Position numbers and translations under genes: made by a program. From Corbicula japonica (Eukaryota; Mollusca; Bivalvia; Venerida; Cyrenidae), in NCBI GenBank assembly GCA_038501625.1, contig JAZAYU010000013.1, positions 10,602,001 to 10,666,000 on the forward strand: 64,000 bases of DNA, given 5' to 3'. The notes under the pieces are model-generated. The model was given only the letters and a program-made list of their open reading frames with translations. It was not told the DNA's origin and made no database searches. This document shows, piece after piece, positions 59,750 through 64,000 of this stretch (position 1 is its first letter; every line of letters starts with the position of its first letter).

Positions 59750-60673
59750 GAGGCCTGTTAATCAGGTTATATGTAACGCAATAGTTTCAGCAGCAAACAA
59801 GAATATCAGCAAAGACTAGAAACACAAGAGATAGACTATCTTTTCAATGCGTTAAGCTTTATTTTGTTATTATTGTTATTCGACTGTAGACTTTTATATA
59901 TAAAGATGTTCAACATATTGTTTTTACCTCGATTTCGTTTTATACAAAATAAGATTGCCTTCCAATATTATTGTGATACGGTTTGTGTTGTTCTTTAAAG
60001 TGGTGCCAGCACTATCAATACATTAAGAACATGCCGATTCTAAATTAAAGTCGTTATGAATGTGTTAATTTGAAATTCGTTTCAATCCTAAAATCTTTGT
60101 TAACTAATACGTTATCGGAAACAGAAATGCGCTTAGATTAGTTGCGATAACTTACGTCGTAGGAATTCAATAACAACAATACAATACCTGATAAAATCTT
60201 CATGTTAAAAGAATTGAGGACAATCGATGTTTTGTTAAAAAGCCCCGAGAAATTCGCACATTAAGGTCAATGAAATGCCTAAACAATGCCTTACTCTATC
60301 GGGTGTCGGATCTGAGCTATAGGTGAAGATTGTCCGACAATGTCCAGTCTATGATTGTTAATATTTTTGTTGTTACTGTATAATTGTTAATATATATTAC
60401 GACAGTTCTTAAGAAGTAGACTGTCCATTATTGAAACAACTATTTTTGTTCTTTAATCTGCGATATTTCAAACATTATCACCAGGTCAATTAACCCGACT
60501 GTCAAGTTCTGAGAATATATACACAACAAATCAATATATCCCGTGTTTTATTAAAAAAAATTGTATTAACAGATAACGCATAAAACTAGCGTAAATTGCG
60601 GAGTCTTAAAATGACTAAATAAAAAATAAAGTAAAAAATAATCATTTCACCTTTAGTTAGTGTGACATCTGAA

Positions 60674-60914
60674 AATTGGGGGAAAGGGGATAGAACCAGA
60701 GAATCACGCGGAAGGGGATATAACCGGGTTATAATGCACAAGGGATTCGGGGATAGCGGAAAGCATAGGGGAATTATGCACAAGGGATTCGGGGATAGCG
60801 GATAGAAAAGGAGAATCGTGCGACGGGAATTCGGGGATAGAGTATAGCATCGGGTAATACGGCAGAAGAGATTCGGGGATACCGGATAGAACAGGAGAAT
60901 CATGGGAAGGGTTC
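60674..60914. repeat. 42-bp degenerate minisatellite, copy C
   Basis: Counterpart of 25640-25880. A tRNA-like element follows at 60937-61019. Confidence 0.85.
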
Positions 60915-61527
60915 GACAATCTCTTATAGTTCAATCTACAAGTAGTTAGCACTAGTGTTAAATAACTTAGGAAATCTTTGCAAATAGGTCCCGATTCGAT
61001 TCCAGTCGGGGTACGAAATTCAAAAGTTCAGTGCTGGATGATCAATTAAATTGTTTTTGTTGTTTTTTGCAGTGATCAGCAGACCGCGCGAAAAGAAACA
61101 CTTCTCGATGGCTTTATACTGTATGGCTGTATGCATTAAACTTTTTTTTGTTTCCAATTAAGGTGAAAACTTTCAGGTGATTCAAACGACGTTATTTTTC
61201 TTTATTAGCCGGACATGGATTCAAACAAAAATCATCATCTATTTGTGCAGAAACTGGTCACGCACAACCTACCAAAAACTGTATTATACTGTTTCATGAT
61301 ACAATAAATACCACATAATTTTTTATATGCAACTGAGTTCTAAACGGCTAGATTTAGGAAAGTTAAAAAGCTAAACATCGGGCTAACTTGTTTTAAAATG
61401 AGATGCAATATAAGACTGTGCACTTATCAGAATAATTTTAGTCGTATTTAAGTAACTAAACATGTTTGTGTCATAATATAACTGTATGTTGCTTAACTTG
61501 ATATGAAAATACGAACAAACACAACAA

Positions 61528-61609
61528 TGACGGCGGTTGCTAAGGCGGCCTCTAAACTGTAATCACTCCTTTCTCGCTATCGGACGGTGTTCGAATCCTG
61601 CTCTTGTCA
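61528..61609 (+). mobile_element. tRNA-Ser/Leu-like pseudogene, copy C
   Basis: Counterpart of 26494-26575. Confidence 0.5.
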
Positions 61610-61648
61610 GAGAAGTTCAGGTCAAGCTGTCTACCGTAACGTCGATGA

Positions 61649-61788
61649 CCAAGATCATTAACGTAAAAATGGAGACTAGTCTCAAACCATAAGCATCTGA
61701 TTGACTGAAATGGAGAGTCTCCATTTTAAGTCAATCAGATGTTAATTATTTGGGACTGGTCTCCAGGTTTAGTTTTATGATTTTGGGA
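61649..61788. repeat. Palindromic foldback element, copy C
   Basis: Counterpart of 26614-26754. Confidence 0.8.
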
Positions 61789-63311
61789 CCTGGCTTTGCA
61801 TGTAAAACTGTCTGATCTAACAGTAGAGAACAGCAAAAACAACAGTGTAGGGGCTTAAACCAGTAAAGACAAACCGGGTATTATCTAGATTAATTTATTA
61901 AAGTATTGTACTAAACGTAAGATTTCACTACTACACATAACACTTTTGAAGCAACCTTTAGTGTTCTTCTCAAATAGTTCTTCATTGACATGGAACCGTT
62001 TGAGGACTTCCTTGTACCTGCTCTGTTTACGGGAAATGCTACATGATTTTACATATTAATTCACTGTCGCCAATCTATTGAAAAGCAATCTTGCGTTGAA
62101 TATTATAAACGTATTCGTATAACATGTACTTTCGCATCGTTTATAATGCACATGCCACATCAGCGGTGATATCATATGTATCATTTAAGGGTATATTTCT
62201 GTCCGCTTGGCATTTTATTTTTAGTATAAATCCACGCCAGAAGAATATTATTAATATGCAAAATAATTATGTTTGCAAAAAAGTATGAAACGCCGGGAGT
62301 GCCATGTCTTTGCTGTGGGTTTTGTACGAATATTGAGTAATGAGGTTCTTCATTAACGGTATTCCTGAATGAATTATTTTTTCTAACTGGATTAGCAAAA
62401 ACTAAGTTGTTTGATGATAAAAACGTGGCGGAGCGATTGGGACTAGGTCAGTTAAGAACTTATCGGCCATCATTTCGTGATGCGTGACATCACGAATATC
62501 TTTCGTGATTGCGACAGGAGTAGAAATCATTAAAATGTCGATTTATGTTATACGGTAGTTGATTTATAGATGGCTGATGCTTTTTTTCTATTTCTAGTAT
62601 CTATGTCGGCAATGACTGGTCTGGTTCCAAATTTCCTATAATGGTAGCTATCTAGGGGGCTTTTGATTTATCATTTCGAAGTCTGGGCTTAGTTTAAACC
62701 ACTGCAGCTGGTTTGCTGCTCCCGACTGTCAATTTTAAAATTTGGGCCCGGAAAGTGACCAATCACAATAGCGCGAAGATCTCTCCCGTCCTCCATTTCT
62801 TCATGGCAAGTTGTAAACAAGTGATCGTTTGTTTATTGACGCACGTTTTAACAAAACGCCTGCAGTCCATGAATTTTACTAGGATTTAATGGAATGGCTA
62901 GATATCAGACACATGTTTAAAGTTAATGAGGGTTTTATATCAACGCCATTTAAACTTTGTAAACACTTTTATAGTCACAGCTTTTTGTAAGACAGTTTCA
63001 TGAACTTAGATCTTCCGGGGCAAAAACTGTGTTAAACGTATTTCTCAAAGTGTCACAACGTGTAAACAATCAAATATATTTGCTGTCAAACAATTACTAG
63101 TATATCTAAAATGATATAAAATTCAAACTTTGAACAAATAGATAATATAATATTCAAAAAGAATATACAATGCTCGCTAAATAACATTTTTACGTTGTTG
63201 TTGTACAATTTTATTACCTTATATGAACGAGAAAAATCTTACTTAATTTTACGAAATGTCAAACTTCCATAAAACCACGCAGTTATCTCTGCTGTCGCTA
63301 ATTTGATCCTT

Positions 63312-63950
63312 GGCCCAAGATCATAAAACTTAGTTTGGAGATCAGTCTCAAATCTCAAGCATCTTGCCCAGTGATTATAAAACTTTTTTCATGCTCAACT
63401 CAATTCTGTGGTCAAACTTAAAATGTCTAAAACATTAACAGTCTTCATAAATAAGGAATAACTTTTTGTTCAACAGTTGTTGTGGAGAGCAATTTTGTCA
63501 TATATTCAGTTTAAAATGTTTTATTTTATATAATGAACAGAAACGAAGACATCAAATTTTCATGCTCAAATTGAGATGAGCATGAAAAACGCATTATAGT
63601 CAAGGGGCCTGATTGGCTGAAATGGCGACCACTCGCCATTTCAGCCAATCAGATACTTGAGATTTGAGACTGTACTCCTGGCCCCGTGATTATAAAACTT
63701 TTTTCATGCTCAACTCAATCTGAGCATGGCAATTTGATGGCTTCATTTCTTTTCATTATATAAATTAAAACATTATAAACTGAAGATATGACATTAATGA
63801 ACTCTATAACAACTTATGAAAAGACAATTATTTCTGATTTATGAAGTGTGTTCATGTTCTTGCCATTTTAAGTTTGAGCACAGGATTGAGTTGAGCATGA
63901 AAAACGTTTTATAATCACGGGGCCTGATTTAGTTTTATGATCTTGGGCCC
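63312..63950. repeat. 640-bp nested inverted repeat, copy C
   Basis: Counterpart of 28284-28922, the same length, with point changes only. Confidence 0.8.
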
Positions 63951-64000
63951 TTTTCTCCACGTGATACAGCTTATATCCCATGTGGAATCAGTGAAGATCC

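Larger units (their letters stand above)
57045..64000. repeat. Large duplicated segment, copy C (runs off the window)
   Basis: Matches copy A from 21769 at offsets 35276 to 35281, then 35034 after the MITE that C lacks. C keeps the 1.07-kb section missing in B, and has its own differences: a longer poly-T at about 58709-58722, an 8-bp deletion near 62946 and more substitutions than separate A from B. It still matches at the last base of the window. Confidence 0.95.

Overview
The window is AT-rich eukaryotic DNA: introns with GT/AG borders, very low coding density, dense small inverted-repeat transposons, tRNA-like short elements, minisatellites and one 5'-truncated LINE. No operon, Shine-Dalgarno site or prokaryotic gene is visible. 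The mix of TTAA-flanked elements, foldback elements and satellites grown from transposon ends suggests a marine invertebrate, most likely a bivalve mollusc. That placement is inference; nothing in the window is a species marker.

Layout. Bases 1-9748 are single-copy here: a TTAA-flanked element, a 36-bp minisatellite (about 880-1920), a LINE 3' fragment (about 2856-4066), a tRNA-like element, a 475-bp terminal-inverted-repeat element (4966-5440) and a MITE (8591-8800). Bases 9749-29147 (copy A) are followed by exactly 500 N. Bases 29648-47640 (copy B) are near-identical to A and lead into single-copy sequence at 47641-56544. A second run of exactly 500 N is followed by 57045-64000 (copy C), which matches A from about 21769 to 28977. 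Every copy edge except the left edge of A (where B starts at the gap) and the right edge of B (where A stops at the gap) is also an N gap, so unmerged haplotypes or mis-scaffolding must be considered. Three different sequences cover the shared 7 kb, however, so two alleles of one locus cannot explain everything.

The one convincing protein-coding gene is a minus-strand PTB/PID-domain adaptor in A and B. One exon (18161-18503; 38058-38400) holds most of the PTB fold. It splices in phase across a 2.5-kb intron to a long exon (14521-15649; 34418-35546) with the last strand and helix of the domain and a Ser/Pro-rich tail. I saw only two coding substitutions between A and B, both synonymous. Weaker candidates are a signal-peptide-like minus-strand reading frame in all three copies (22993-23340 and counterparts), a short acidic reading frame intact in B and C but frameshifted in A, and a possible first coding exon with a strong start context and donor at 56480-56529, just before the second gap.

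The most interesting structure is a MITE family with ends around a GTCACGTGAC core. It has four members in the A-side sequence. In one (19515-20769; B 39412-40666) the right terminal inverted repeat has expanded into about 30 tandem 33-bp units, partly in a 132-bp higher-order pattern. Other structures are a 640-bp nested inverted repeat, a MITE present in A with empty sites in B and C, and a 1.07-kb deletion in B with microhomology at its ends.
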